Below, in pieces: positions 7,275 through 16,742 of a stretch of 64,000 bases of DNA; within the stretch, counting starts at the first letter, position 1, and every line of letters begins with the position of its first letter. The notes under the pieces are model-generated. The model did not search any database. It was not told the origin of the DNA and saw only the letters and a list, made by a program, of their open reading frames with translations. Source of the DNA: Pseudoalteromonas sp. (GTDB lineage Bacteria; Pseudomonadota; Gammaproteobacteria; Enterobacterales; Alteromonadaceae); NCBI RefSeq assembly GCF_018402495.1, contig NZ_JAGYIU010000004.1, forward strand, positions 248,001 to 312,000, written 5' to 3'. A program made the position numbers and the translations under genes.

Positions 7275-10169
7275 CTAGTGCGAAACCACAATCAAACGAA
7301 TCGCATCGAGTTTTAACTGCGCTTTTTCAATATGTGTGGTTAGCTCATTGCGTTGTTTATCGTAAAAAGTAATTTCTTCTTGGCGAATGTTTGGATTAAT
7401 TTGCTTCAGTGCAACTAATCGTTGTTGCTCTTCGCTTAACGATGTTTGCATTTTTGCTAATGACTCAGCACGAATAACATCCAACTTTTGTTGCGCCATG
7501 TCTTTTGCGGTATTGATCATTGGATGAACCGCACTTTGCAATGCACCTGCTAATTTACTCGCCGTTTGACGACCTACCGCAGACAGTTGCTGATTAAAGC
7601 CGTCAAAGCCAACGTTTTCACCCAAGTTATTACAGCTTTTATCGAGCAAAATACGAATAGGTGTTGGCGGTAAAAAGCGACCCACTTGCAATGCTTTTGG
7701 TGCCATGGCTTCGGCGACAAATATTAGCTCAACAAAAAAGGTGCCTGGTGGTAACTTTTTATTTTTAAGTAACGCCACCGATGAACTACCAAAATCATCC
7801 TCACAAATCATATCCATGGTGCCTTGCACCATAGGGTGATCCCAACTAATAAAGTGCACATCTTCTTGTGAAAGCGCGGTATCGCGGTCAAAGGTTACTG
7901 TCATACCATCGTCTTTTAGCGATGGGAACGAAGCGTTAAGCATATGCTCGGTGGGCTTTAAAATAATGGTGTTTTCACCTTTATCTTCTTGGCTTACGCC
8001 AAAGGTGTCGAACACGTTGATCATATAGCTTGGCAGTTCAAACTGGTTATCGAGTTTTTCAATGTCAGCTACGAGAGAATCAGCAGCACCTTGCCCTGAT
8101 GAATGCAGCTCTAATAAACGATCTCGGCCACTTTCCATTTGCTTTCGCAGTATGGCATTTTTTTGTGCCACTTGCTCAAGGAGTGGATCTAGCTCATCTT
8201 CATCGCAATTGTGAGCTGCAATATATTCAAGCAAGTCTTCGCTAAATTCTTTATATAACAACTGCCCAGTGGTTGATGTGCTTTCAAATGCATCTAAGCC
8301 TTCGTTATACCAACGCAGTAGTACTTCTTGGGCGGTGTTTTCAAAATAAGGCACGTGAATGTTCACATCTTGTGTTTGCCCAATGCGGTCTAAGCGACCA
8401 ATTCGTTGCTCAAGTAAATCTGGATTCAGCGGTAAATCAAATAATACTAAGTGATGTGAGAACTGGAAGTTACGACCTTCTGAACCAATTTCTGAACACA
8501 GGAGTATTTGTGCGTTATCGTATTCATCGGCAAAGAATGCCGCAGCGCGGTCACGTTCAATAATCGACATTCCTTCGTGGAACACCGAGGCTTTAATTGC
8601 TTCACGTTCACGTAATATTTGCTCAAGGCTAATCGCTGTTTCTGCTTTAGCACAAATAAGAAGAACTTTTTCACGCTTGAGTGTTTTTAGCGTGTCAATT
8701 AACCAATCTACACGAGGATCAAACAATCCCCAACTGGCACTTTCACCTTCAAATTCTTGAAATATTTTTTCCGGGAAAAGTGCGCGTTGTGCACTGAGTT
8801 CGGCATTTTGAATGCCACTCATATTACCCAGTACGGTCATGGCTGTTTTGTATTGCTTAGGCAATGCCATTGGGTAGGCATGTAATTTACGGCTAGGGTA
8901 GCCATCAATACCACTGCGGCTATTTCTAAATAAGATGCGCCCAGTGCCATGGCGATCCAGTAGCATATTAAGTATTTCTTTACGTGCAGCAAGGTCGCCT
9001 TGTTGGGCTTGTTCAAGAATGTCGGTGATATCAGTTTCTTTTAATAGCTCAATTAATGTGGCTTTTGCGCTTTCATCGAGCGCTTGTTCTTGCAACAATT
9101 GGTTGGCCGCTTCAGCCACATCTTTGTAGTTTGCTTCTTCTTCTTTAAACACGTCATAGTCGTAAAAACGATCTGGGTCGAGTAACTGTAAACGTGCAAA
9201 GTGGCTGCGATGACCTAATTGATCAGGGGTTGCCGTTAATAAAATTAGCCCCGGAATATCTTGGCTTAGTTCTGCCATGCGCTGGTATTCTGCACTGGGT
9301 TTATTGTTGTTGATGCTTAAGTGGTGTGCTTCATCAATGACTAATAAATCCCAGTCAGCTAGCGTTGCTTGTTCAAACCAGCGTTTTTTCTTGGTTAAAA
9401 ACTCAAGACTGGTAAGTACCAGTTGCTCGGTATCAAATACGTTGGGTGAATCAGCAAAGGCTTCGTCGCAGCGCTCTTCATCAAAAATAGAAAAACGTAA
9501 ATTAAAACGGCGTAGCATTTCGACTAGCCATTGGTGTTGCAGGTTCTCAGGCACAACAATAAGTACACGGCTGGCACGACCGGTGATAATTTGTTGATGT
9601 AAAATCATGCCGGCTTCAATGGTTTTACCTAAGCCTACTTCATCAGACAGTAATACCCGTGGTGCAAAACGTTTACCGACTTCTTGAGCAATATAAAGCT
9701 GATGCGGAATAAGGTTAGCGCGTTGACCTATTAAGCCTTTAATAGGCGATTGCTGACGCTCAAACTGATGCAACCAGGTTTGGTAGCGCAAAGTATAGCG
9801 ATCAAAACGGTCTACTTGGCCTGCGAATAGGCGATCTTGTGGCTTATTAAATTTTATAAAATGGTCTAAGAAGGTTTCTTTTAATTGTACTTTTTCGCCG
9901 TTATCAATGCGTTCGCCGTGGTAGCATAATAATTCACCCTGCACTTCTACAGACTCGACTTGTAATTCCCATTCTTCAACGCTTCGGATCACATCACCAG
10001 GATTAAATGCTACGCGGGTTACCGGCGCTTCTGCAGAAGAATAAACACGGTTTTCACCACTGGCAGGAAATAAAATGCTGACCTGTCGGCCATCAATGGC
10101 CACAACGGTGCCCAATCCTAAATCTGACTCTGTATCACTGATCCAACGCTGACCTAAGGAAAAATTCAT
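7275..10169 (-). CDS. rapA: RNA polymerase-associated ATPase RapA
   Basis: SWI2/SNF2 ATPase that binds RNA polymerase and promotes its recycling. 964 residues from the ATG at 10169; the frame is open 20 codons further, but MNFSLGQRWISDTESDLG aligns exactly with the E. coli N-terminus, so the internal ATG is chosen. Domains in order: Tudor-like N-terminus, helicase lobe 1 with Walker A DEVGLGKT and the DEAH box IDEAHHL, lobe 2 with SEIGSEGRNFQF and QRIGRLDRIGQ (motif VI), and the C-terminal RapA-specific region ending in LDAIRLIVVSH. Complete, with no missing catalytic motif. Confidence 0.97.
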   Translation of the reverse strand: MNFSLGQRWISDTESDLGLGTVVAIDGRQVSILFPASGENRVYSSAEAPVTRVAFNPGDVIRSVEEWELQVESVEVQGELLCYHGERIDNGEKVQLKETFLDHFIKFNKPQDRLFAGQVDRFDRYTLRYQTWLHQFERQQSPIKGLIGQRANLIPHQLYIAQEVGKRFAPRVLLSDEVGLGKTIEAGMILHQQIITGRASRVLIVVPENLQHQWLVEMLRRFNLRFSIFDEERCDEAFADSPNVFDTEQLVLTSLEFLTKKKRWFEQATLADWDLLVIDEAHHLSINNNKPSAEYQRMAELSQDIPGLILLTATPDQLGHRSHFARLQLLDPDRFYDYDVFKEEEANYKDVAEAANQLLQEQALDESAKATLIELLKETDITDILEQAQQGDLAARKEILNMLLDRHGTGRILFRNSRSGIDGYPSRKLHAYPMALPKQYKTAMTVLGNMSGIQNAELSAQRALFPEKIFQEFEGESASWGLFDPRVDWLIDTLKTLKREKVLLICAKAETAISLEQILREREAIKASVFHEGMSIIERDRAAAFFADEYDNAQILLCSEIGSEGRNFQFSHHLVLFDLPLNPDLLEQRIGRLDRIGQTQDVNIHVPYFENTAQEVLLRWYNEGLDAFESTSTTGQLLYKEFSEDLLEYIAAHNCDEDELDPLLEQVAQKNAILRKQMESGRDRLLELHSSGQGAADSLVADIEKLDNQFELPSYMINVFDTFGVSQEDKGENTIILKPTEHMLNASFPSLKDDGMTVTFDRDTALSQEDVHFISWDHPMVQGTMDMICEDDFGSSSVALLKNKKLPPGTFFVELIFVAEAMAPKALQVGRFLPPTPIRILLDKSCNNLGENVGFDGFNQQLSAVGRQTASKLAGALQSAVHPMINTAKDMAQQKLDVIRAESLAKMQTSLSEEQQRLVALKQINPNIRQEEITFYDKQRNELTTHIEKAQLKLDAIRLIVVSH

Positions 10170-10333
10170 GTATGTCTCGTCTATGAAGAAAAAGGCGGCT
10201 ATGTTACCTGTTAGATAACACCACTGCAAGGCGCTATTTGCCTGACTTTTAATTAATTTTATAAGTGTGAATTATTCCCATCGTTAAGTGCTCATTCGTG
10301 CATCTATTTGGTGGAAAATTCAAACTAAATGAT

Positions 10334-10364
10334 ATTTGTCATAAAACAGACTTTTATGACAAAT
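10334..10364. promoter_or_regulatory. Perfect 13-bp palindrome between rapA and phoH-like gene
   Basis: ATTTGTCATAAAA (10334-10346) and its exact complement (10352-10364) with a 5-base CAGAC spacer lie in the 299-bp divergent region between rapA and the PhoH-like gene. No T-run follows the stem. It resembles a dimeric repressor operator more than a terminator. The regulator is unknown. Nothing else is evident in this interval except an AAGGA ribosome site before 10469. Confidence 0.5.
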
Positions 10365-10468
10365 AGACTAAACTTAAATCATACCTAAGTAATTAATATT
10401 GATTACAAGTAATTATTAATTAGTTTATTGGGTATAGCATAAAAATCATAAAACGTAAGGAAAGTACT

Positions 10469-11860
10469 ATGGGAAAAGCTTCAAATTTTGATAGTAAAAT
10501 GTATGTGCTAGATACCAATGTATTACTTCACGAACCCCTCGCGTATTTGTCATTTCAAGAGCATCAAGTGGTTATTCCAATGACAGTACTGGAAGAGCTC
10601 GACCATATAAAAGATAGGAAACACGATGTGAGCCGCGATGCGCGAGTAGCTATTCGTGGCCTTGATGGGGTATTGAGTCAGGCAACTCCCGAACAAATGC
10701 TACAAGGTGTGGCGCTGCCAAGGAATAAACAAGGCGGATTAACAGGCAGCTTAATTATTGTAAACGATCATTTATTTGCCGATTCTATTTCTGGTTTGCC
10801 GGGCAATGAAAACGACCACCGTATTATTAATTGTGCGGTGCATTTACAAAACCAGCACAGTGATAAAAAAGTCATACTGGTGACCAAAGATATTAATATG
10901 CGTTTAAAAGCCAAAGGAGCAGGGCTTAAATATGTTGAAGACTATCGTACTGATCAATTAATTGACGATATTGCTTTACTTACCAGTGGTTATAAAAAAA
11001 TTAAGGGTGACTTTTGGCAGCATGTTGGTCAGTGCAACACTGAACAGCACGGACGTGAAACAGTTCATCACATCCCTAAAGATTTAATCCCCGATGTGTT
11101 TTGCAATGAATATTTACTGGATGATGGTGATCAATTTGCCGCGCGGGTTAAATCATACGATGGTGAGCACATTACTATTAAAGATATTGGTGCAGAGCGA
11201 TTAATGCATCAAAGTGCATGGGGAATAAAGCCAAAAAATATTTACCAAGCAATGGCCCTTGATGCCTTACTCGACACGTCTATTGAGCTTGTTATTTTAA
11301 CCGGCCCAGCGGGATGTGGTAAAACTTTACTGGCACTTGCGTGTGCGCTGGAGATGGTGATTGAAAAAGGGATTTATGATAAAGTCATTGTAACCCGAAA
11401 TACCCCTGAAATTGCTGAATCAATTGGCTTTTTGCCTGGTACCGAGGAAGAAAAAATGGCGCCTTGGTTGGCTGCCATAACCGATACCTTAGAAGTGCTG
11501 CATAAAGGTGATGAGAACCCCGTCTCTAGTCGTAATTACATTATGGAAAAAGCCAATATTCAGTTTAAGTCGGTGAACTTTATGCGCGGCCGCAGCATTC
11601 AAAATGCGGTGGTGATTTTAGATGAAAGCCAAAACTTAACCGCTTCTCAGCTAAAAACCATAATTACCCGCTGCGGAGAAGGAACAAAACTAATCTGTAC
11701 AGGTAATTTAGCGCAAATAGACAGTAACTACTTAACGGCGGTTACCTCAGGGCTCACCTATATTGTTGAGCGATTTAAGCATTTTGAAGGCGGCGCTACC
11801 GTTAATCTTAATGGCGTGGTACGCAGTCGACTTGCTTCATTCGCAGAGGAAAATTTATAG
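10469..11860 (+). CDS. PIN-domain PhoH family ATPase
   Basis: 463 residues with two domains. The N-terminal PIN nuclease fold (about 10-150) has acidic residues in VLDTNVLLHEP, LEELDHIKD and DHRIINCA. The C-terminal PhoH ATPase (about 250-463) has Walker A GPAGCGKT (279-286) and Walker B VVILDESQNL. Proteins of this PIN-PhoH fusion type (YlaK/PhoH2) are RNA helicase-nucleases in some bacteria and are sometimes linked to toxin-antitoxin action; the function here is not established. An AAGGA site precedes the ATG. It stands alone, flanked by long intergenic regions. Confidence 0.9.
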   Translation: MGKASNFDSKMYVLDTNVLLHEPLAYLSFQEHQVVIPMTVLEELDHIKDRKHDVSRDARVAIRGLDGVLSQATPEQMLQGVALPRNKQGGLTGSLIIVNDHLFADSISGLPGNENDHRIINCAVHLQNQHSDKKVILVTKDINMRLKAKGAGLKYVEDYRTDQLIDDIALLTSGYKKIKGDFWQHVGQCNTEQHGRETVHHIPKDLIPDVFCNEYLLDDGDQFAARVKSYDGEHITIKDIGAERLMHQSAWGIKPKNIYQAMALDALLDTSIELVILTGPAGCGKTLLALACALEMVIEKGIYDKVIVTRNTPEIAESIGFLPGTEEEKMAPWLAAITDTLEVLHKGDENPVSSRNYIMEKANIQFKSVNFMRGRSIQNAVVILDESQNLTASQLKTIITRCGEGTKLICTGNLAQIDSNYLTAVTSGLTYIVERFKHFEGGATVNLNGVVRSRLASFAEENL

Positions 11861-11874
11861 CGTACGCTTACTCA

Positions 11875-11911
11875 TATTGGCTCATTACTCCCATTGAGTT
11901 TTGAGCCAATA
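11875..11911. terminator. Hairpin downstream of phoH-like gene
   Basis: A 10-bp inverted repeat TATTGGCTCA/TGAGCCAATA (11875-11884 and 11902-11911) begins 14 bp after the stop codon. No T-run follows, so termination is uncertain. Confidence 0.4.
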
Positions 11912-12438
11912 ATTATTGGATGCTCAATGTGACTTTAACGTGTTGTCGTTTATCTACTTTTTGCCAGTATAACGCCAAAAAATTGTTGTCTAAAAAACCT
12001 ATACCCATTTTATCACGCACTAACGCATAATAAACAACAAGCGGCATTAGTATTTAACTTCACCGCGGCTGTCGCTATTTTAACTGGTTGTAATTGAGCT
12101 TTGTTTATCTCCCCCCCCTAAATTTATAGCTAATGCGTTTGTTTTGACACAATGCAAAGATGATGAGAACCTACGATAAAACAGCATGCTTAACAAGCTG
12201 GTGATATTATGGGAGCTGTATTATATGGCATGTGACAGGTAATACCACATATTGAGATGGTACGCTTAGTGCATAGTTTTAAGGGTATTAAGAAACTCAA
12301 GGTTTAACTGGTTATTATGCTGTGCTCAGTACGCTGAGTAACTATTAAAAGCTGACGATAAAGTACGTAAGCTGCCATTAAGAGTTAATAATAGAGTTAA
12401 AACAAATCCATATTTATAGAAAAGTTTAAATGTAAGTC
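11912..12438. other. 527-bp interval without an assigned gene
   Basis: Between the phoH-like gene and the response regulator. It holds an eight-C homopolymer (12111-12118), several short AT-rich repeats, and one minus-strand open frame (11913-12047, ATG to TAA, 44 codons) that has no recognisable ribosome site or family. I see no RNA gene. The 3' part probably contains the promoter of the response regulator. Confidence 0.5.
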
Positions 12439-13338
12439 ATGATAAATAAAGCAAAAATATTAATTGTAGATGACGATGCGCTTAACCGAATCATTTTAGA
12501 AAAAACCTTAAGCGATGAGCATGAGGTTTACCTAGTGGCAAGCGGCGAAGACGCGCTGGCGTTTGTTAAACACACACAAGTAGACTTAATCATTTTAGAC
12601 ATCATGATGCCTGACATGAATGGTTATGAAGTACTCATACAGCTAAAAGAGAGCATTATAAGTCAGGCTATCCCTGTTATTTTTATCTCCGCAAACAACC
12701 GTCATGAAGATGAAGCAAAGGGGCTAGAGCTCGGCGCAATGGATTATATTGGAAAGCCATTTAGTGCCGCTATTGTGAAAGTTAGAGTGCGGAACCAGTT
12801 ATTAATTAAGCAAAAAAATGATTTGCTAGAAATGCTTGCTTCTATTGATGGCTTAACAGAAATACCCAATAGGCGTTATTTAGATGAGAACTTAGAAAGA
12901 GAGTGGCGTAGAAGTAAGCGTAACTATTCTCCTTTGTGTGTATTGCTTATCGATATTGACCACTTTAAGCGCTATAACGACTGTTACGGTCATCGTGCTG
13001 GCGATGAGTGTTTAAAAACAGTGGCGCAAACGTTAGCTGCGCAATGTGAGCGCGGCAGTGATTTTGTTGCGCGTTACGGCGGTGAAGAGTTTGTTGCGGT
13101 ATTACCAAATACCAATAAGCAAGGTGCTATCGCTTTTGCCAACAAGTTACGTAACGCCGTTAATGATTTGAATATAGAACATAATGCGTCTTTAAACGCT
13201 AAACACATCACCATTAGCATCGGTATTGCTTCTAGTGAGAGCAGCCAAGCTTACACTGAAAAAGCATTGTTAGAAGAGGCTGACTCAGGCTTATATAATG
13301 CTAAGAAATTAGGGCGCAATCAAATTAGCGCCCAATAG
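12439..13338 (+). CDS. Response regulator with diguanylate cyclase output (REC-GGDEF)
   Basis: 299 residues. The receiver domain (about 1-125) has the acidic pocket IVDDD, phospho-acceptor D54 in LIILDIMMPDMNG, and the conserved Lys in YIGKPF. The GGDEF domain (about 135-299) has metal-binding Asp in LLIDIDHFKRYND, active-site GGEEF at 214-218, and an inhibitory I-site RGSD (205-208) five residues upstream, so both synthesis of cyclic-di-GMP and product inhibition are expected. No sensor kinase gene is adjacent, so the input is unknown. Confidence 0.92.
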   Translation: MINKAKILIVDDDALNRIILEKTLSDEHEVYLVASGEDALAFVKHTQVDLIILDIMMPDMNGYEVLIQLKESIISQAIPVIFISANNRHEDEAKGLELGAMDYIGKPFSAAIVKVRVRNQLLIKQKNDLLEMLASIDGLTEIPNRRYLDENLEREWRRSKRNYSPLCVLLIDIDHFKRYNDCYGHRAGDECLKTVAQTLAAQCERGSDFVARYGGEEFVAVLPNTNKQGAIAFANKLRNAVNDLNIEHNASLNAKHITISIGIASSESSQAYTEKALLEEADSGLYNAKKLGRNQISAQ

Positions 13339-13351
13339 TATTTGCGATGGC

Positions 13352-13732
13352 TTAATTTGTCAGCATTTGCAGTGCTGAGGCACCAATACCTACTAATTTA
13401 TCATTTTTAAATACCAAGGGTGTACATTCATCTTTAGTCATTTTACCATCTGAATGGATACTGTGCGTTGCATAAAATAAGACTTGGTAAACATCCTCTT
13501 CTTTTTTGAGTAGTTCGGTGAAGTCAGGTGTTTTTAGGGCTCTTAATACCGACTGATAAGAGCTATCCATTGCCAAGCCTGAAATAATTTCACGATTATT
13601 CTTATGTGTTACCTGCCAGCTAGAAGAACTATTACCAGTCCAATGACCTTCCGCTTCGCCATCGGATACCGCAATAACACAGCCGGTTAAAAAAGGAGCG
13701 GTGAGGGCGGCGATTAAAAGTGTTTTTTTCAT
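13352..13732 (-). CDS. DUF3192 family lipoprotein
   Basis: 126 residues with a lipoprotein signal peptide ending in the lipobox LTGC (Cys 18). The mature part contains a Ser-rich stretch and a small alpha/beta region reminiscent of SmpA/OmlA-type folds, ending in a VFKNDKLVGIG strand typical of that fold. DUF3192 proteins are found in Vibrio, Shewanella and relatives and have no known function. It ends 13 bp from the convergent response regulator gene. Confidence 0.75.
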   Translation of the reverse strand: MKKTLLIAALTAPFLTGCVIAVSDGEAEGHWTGNSSSSWQVTHKNNREIISGLAMDSSYQSVLRALKTPDFTELLKKEEDVYQVLFYATHSIHSDGKMTKDECTPLVFKNDKLVGIGASALQMLTN

Positions 13733-13836
13733 TTTTTATTATCCTAGATGATTAATTACAAAGTGTAACGCAAAGACTAGGCCAGTTTTTTAATCTTTAA
13801 AAATCAATACCTTGTTTTTAAAGTGATTTTTAAGTT

Positions 13837-13872
13837 AGTGGCTTTTTTAAGAAATAAAATTAAAAAGCCACT
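13837..13872. terminator. Terminator-like hairpin between hydroxyacid dehydrogenase and DUF3192 genes
   Basis: AGTGGCTTTTTTAA (13837-13850) pairs with TTAAAAAGCCACT (13860-13872). A T5 run follows on the plus strand only. It sits 35 bp beyond the dehydrogenase stop on the minus strand. Confidence 0.45.
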
Positions 13873-13906
13873 TTTTGGTTATTTTGACTAACTTAACTTA
13901 ACGGCA

Positions 13907-14851
13907 TTAAACCAAGCGATTACGCGACGTTTGTTGACTAAATGCGCTTATATTTAGACTCACTTCTTTTACTAAGCGCACAATAGATTCGGTACTGGCC
14001 CAGGCTATGTGCGGGGTCAGTAGTAAGTTATCACCTGTGTAATTGGCTAATGGATTATTATCCTCAGCAGGCTCTTTGGTAAGTACATCAACACCTGCAC
14101 CTGCAATGATATTTGTTTTTAAGGCTTGTGCTAAGTCGGCTTCGTTGATGATCCCCCCGCGCGCGGTGTTAATAATGAGCGCAGTTGGCTTCATCATTTT
14201 TAATTCATTAAGCGTAATTAAGTTACGCGTTTCATCATTAAGTGGGCAATGTACGCTGATTATATCCGCTGTTTTTATTGCTGTTTCAAAAGGCGTACGT
14301 CCTTGGCGACACGCAGCGCCTTTGCGCTCTGCAATAATGACGTGGGCACCAAAGGCTTCAGCCACTTTAGATACGGCATTGCCCAGAGTACCACCGCCAA
14401 TAATGGCTAATGTTTTGCCCTGAATGTCATTAAAGCTGTAATCAAGGCGACAAAACATTTCACTTTTTTGCCATGCGCCTTGTTGGCAGTCCGCTTGGTA
14501 GCGATGGGTATTGCCTAATAAGTTAGTAATTAACGAAAAGGTGTGCTGTACGACCGAAGGGGTTGAATAACCAGCAACATTAGTCACTGCAATACCTAAG
14601 TCTTTTGCTGCAATTAAATCAATATTATTAGTACCCGTTGCAGCAACGCAAATGAGTTTTAGTGATGTTAATTGCGTCATGGTGTCACGGTTGAGCACTA
14701 CTTTATTAGTGATCAATACCTCTGCATTTTTGCTATGTGCTATCACTTGTTCTGGGCTAGTTAGCTCATGTACAGTAAGCTCCCCAAGGGCTGAAATGCA
14801 ATCAAGAGAAGTATTTGCTAGTGTCGCGTTATCTAAAATGGTTATGTTCAC
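13907..14851 (-). CDS. D-2-hydroxyacid dehydrogenase, glycerate dehydrogenase-like
   Basis: NAD-dependent reductase of 2-oxoacids; glycerate/hydroxypyruvate is the likeliest substrate. 314 residues. The Rossmann motif IIGGGTLGNAV (about residue 150) and the catalytic set are visible: Arg in NTARGGIINE, Glu in LTKEPAEDNNPL, and His in LTPHIAWAS. The gene is monocistronic, with 54 bp or more of leader and a 412-bp region to the next gene. Phosphoglycerate or hydroxypyruvate specificity cannot be fixed from sequence. Confidence 0.85.
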   Translation of the reverse strand: MNITILDNATLANTSLDCISALGELTVHELTSPEQVIAHSKNAEVLITNKVVLNRDTMTQLTSLKLICVAATGTNNIDLIAAKDLGIAVTNVAGYSTPSVVQHTFSLITNLLGNTHRYQADCQQGAWQKSEMFCRLDYSFNDIQGKTLAIIGGGTLGNAVSKVAEAFGAHVIIAERKGAACRQGRTPFETAIKTADIISVHCPLNDETRNLITLNELKMMKPTALIINTARGGIINEADLAQALKTNIIAGAGVDVLTKEPAEDNNPLANYTGDNLLLTPHIAWASTESIVRLVKEVSLNISAFSQQTSRNRLV

Positions 14852-15263
14852 GATATTTCCTAAAAGTGTATGTGTTAAAGAGGGGGTAAACCCTGTACGC
14901 TATTGAATTTATTTCGACTTTTTTATTATATCCAGCTTAGCAGCTGTCAAGTCGTATTTAAACGTGGTCTGCCCACTGAAGATTAATTTACATGTTATTA
15001 TATTTAGCTGCCTTGCTAATAAACCAACTTGAACAAAGTGTGATTGGTAAGGTCTATCCATTTGTATTAATAATCAATAGCCATGGTTTATGCGTATGAG
15101 ATGTTAGTCGTGCAACTATGCGCGGTACTAAACTATAACGCTATGAAAACATAGTAAATCGAACTTTCGTATTGCTAGTTTCGTACTTTTGATTGAGTTA
15201 TAATCAAAATCAGACATAACGGAGCGTTTTAGCGCGTCGTTTTCAACTTTGTAGATGCAGTAA
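14852..15263. other. 412-bp divergent intergenic region
   Basis: Lies between the hydroxyacid dehydrogenase and the acyltransferase, which are transcribed away from each other, so it must hold both promoters. An 8-bp inverted repeat TTTTGATT/AATCAAAA (15187-15194 and 15202-15209, 7-bp spacer) lies 55 bp upstream of the acyltransferase and could be an operator. I find no convincing open frame. Confidence 0.5.
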
Positions 15264-16397
15264 ATGAGTGAATTAGAAGATAAGTACGCAGATATAAGAC
15301 CTTACAATGACGATGAAGTTGCCGCCTCATTATCGCGATTAATTAACGATAATGCGTTTATTGATGTAATTGCAAAATATAATTTACCACGCTTTATATC
15401 TGCAGTTGGGTTTTTAGCACGCGCTATAATAAAGCATCAGTTGCGCAAAAAGTGGGGCAAAGTTAAAACGGTTGAAGATGTACAAAATGAAGTGGCACAT
15501 TACTTAAATAAATTAATAAAACGTACCACCTCAAAAGTCACTTTTTCTGGCTTAGAAGACTTAGACCCTAATCAAGCCTATCTTTTTGTTTCAAACCACA
15601 GAGATATTGTACTTGACCCTGCACTGGTTAATTGGGGCTTATTCCAGCATAAAATGAAAACAGTGAGAATTGCGATTGGCGATAACTTACTGCAAATTCC
15701 TTACATTACTGAGCTTATGCGCTTAAATAAAAGTTTTATTGTGAAACGCTCAGCGAAAGCCCCAAAAGAAATGTTAAAAGCGCTGACTCAGTTATCGGCG
15801 TATATTTATGATTCGCTCAGTGGTGGGCACTCAATTTGGATTGCACAAAAAGAAGGGCGCGCTAAAGATGGTGTTGATCAAACCGATCCTGCGCTTTTAA
15901 AAATGTTGCAACTTAATGGCCGTAAACAAAAGAAAGAATTTGGCGAATACATTAAAGAGCTCAAAGTGGTGCCTGTTGCAATCTCTTACCAATACGAACC
16001 ATGTGCGATTGCCAAGGCAAAAGAGCTATATCATAAACAACATCATGGCAAGTATGTTAAATCGGCGGGTGAAGATATTGCCAGTATTGTTGAAGGGTTT
16101 AGTTCAGCCAAAGGCCATGTGCATTTGTCGTTTGGTCAACCCATTGAATCAGGTTGTGACAGTGCCGATGAACTAGCAAAAACCATTGATAAGCAAATTA
16201 TTGATTCGTTTTACTTACACCCAGGCAACTTTATTGCTGGTGGTTGCACTGAAGCGGTGATAAATAAAAATGATGTGGCACAGTTTGAAGCGCATTTGAA
16301 CAAAGTGCCTGAAGAATTAAGGTCTTTGGTATTAGCAATGTACGCCAAGCCATATCAACGAAAAATACAAATAGATGAACAAAGCTGTGAGCATTAA
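15264..16397 (+). CDS. Glycerol acyltransferase-like membrane-associated protein
   Basis: 377 residues, PlsC-superfamily acyltransferase core in the middle (about 80-280). Motif I is SNHRDIVLD (H112 to D118), an HX5D spacing rather than the HX4D of PlsC, and motif III is KEGRAKDG (the EGxR-like phosphate site). Such long variants occur in marine proteobacteria and Bacteroidetes as putative 1-acylglycerol-3-phosphate acyltransferases. A second, classical plsC is at about 54.4 kb, so this is probably an accessory acyltransferase; the acyl acceptor is unknown. Confidence 0.75.
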   Translation: MSELEDKYADIRPYNDDEVAASLSRLINDNAFIDVIAKYNLPRFISAVGFLARAIIKHQLRKKWGKVKTVEDVQNEVAHYLNKLIKRTTSKVTFSGLEDLDPNQAYLFVSNHRDIVLDPALVNWGLFQHKMKTVRIAIGDNLLQIPYITELMRLNKSFIVKRSAKAPKEMLKALTQLSAYIYDSLSGGHSIWIAQKEGRAKDGVDQTDPALLKMLQLNGRKQKKEFGEYIKELKVVPVAISYQYEPCAIAKAKELYHKQHHGKYVKSAGEDIASIVEGFSSAKGHVHLSFGQPIESGCDSADELAKTIDKQIIDSFYLHPGNFIAGGCTEAVINKNDVAQFEAHLNKVPEELRSLVLAMYAKPYQRKIQIDEQSCEH

Positions 16398-16496
16398 GCT
16401 TAAGTGACTACGATAAAAGCAGTATTTAATCCGCTGCTTTTGTTGTACAAAAATAGCGCTATACTCAATCTAAGCGTTTAATACTTGGAGGGTGCG

Positions 16497-16742
16497 ATGC
16501 AACAAATTGAAATATTTGATATCCCCAGCCCTTGTAAAGGTATTTGTTTGGTCAATAATCGAGGTTATTGCAAAGGGTGTTATCGCAGCCGTGATGAGCG
16601 TTTTTCTTGGAATTCGTTAACGAATACACAAAAAAAGAAAGTTTTAAGCTTATGCCAGCAGCGCTATAAACGTTATTTGCAGCAAAAAAATAAAGTAGCA
16701 AAACCATCATCGCAATCTGATCAACAAGGTTTTGACTTTTAA
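16497..16742 (+). CDS. DUF1289 small cysteine-rich protein
   Basis: 81 residues from the ATG at 16497, chosen because GGAGGG lies 4-9 bases upstream; a TTG 12 bp earlier also keeps the frame. The CKGIC and YCKGCYRS motifs (four Cys in the first 35 residues) are characteristic of DUF1289 and suggest metal binding. An Arg/Lys/Gln-rich tail follows. Function unknown. Its stop overlaps the convergent binding-protein gene by 4 bp. Confidence 0.8.
   Translation: MQQIEIFDIPSPCKGICLVNNRGYCKGCYRSRDERFSWNSLTNTQKKKVLSLCQQRYKRYLQQKNKVAKPSSQSDQQGFDF

Noticed and set aside
8030..9597. Several plus-strand open frames inside rapA
   Set aside because: They are antisense to a highly conserved 964-residue gene, have no ribosome sites and no recognisable domains; typical shadow frames.
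12111..12118. Eight-C homopolymer as a phase-variation tract
   Set aside because: It is intergenic, 320 bp from the nearest start codon, and is not placed in a promoter spacer or coding region that I can define.
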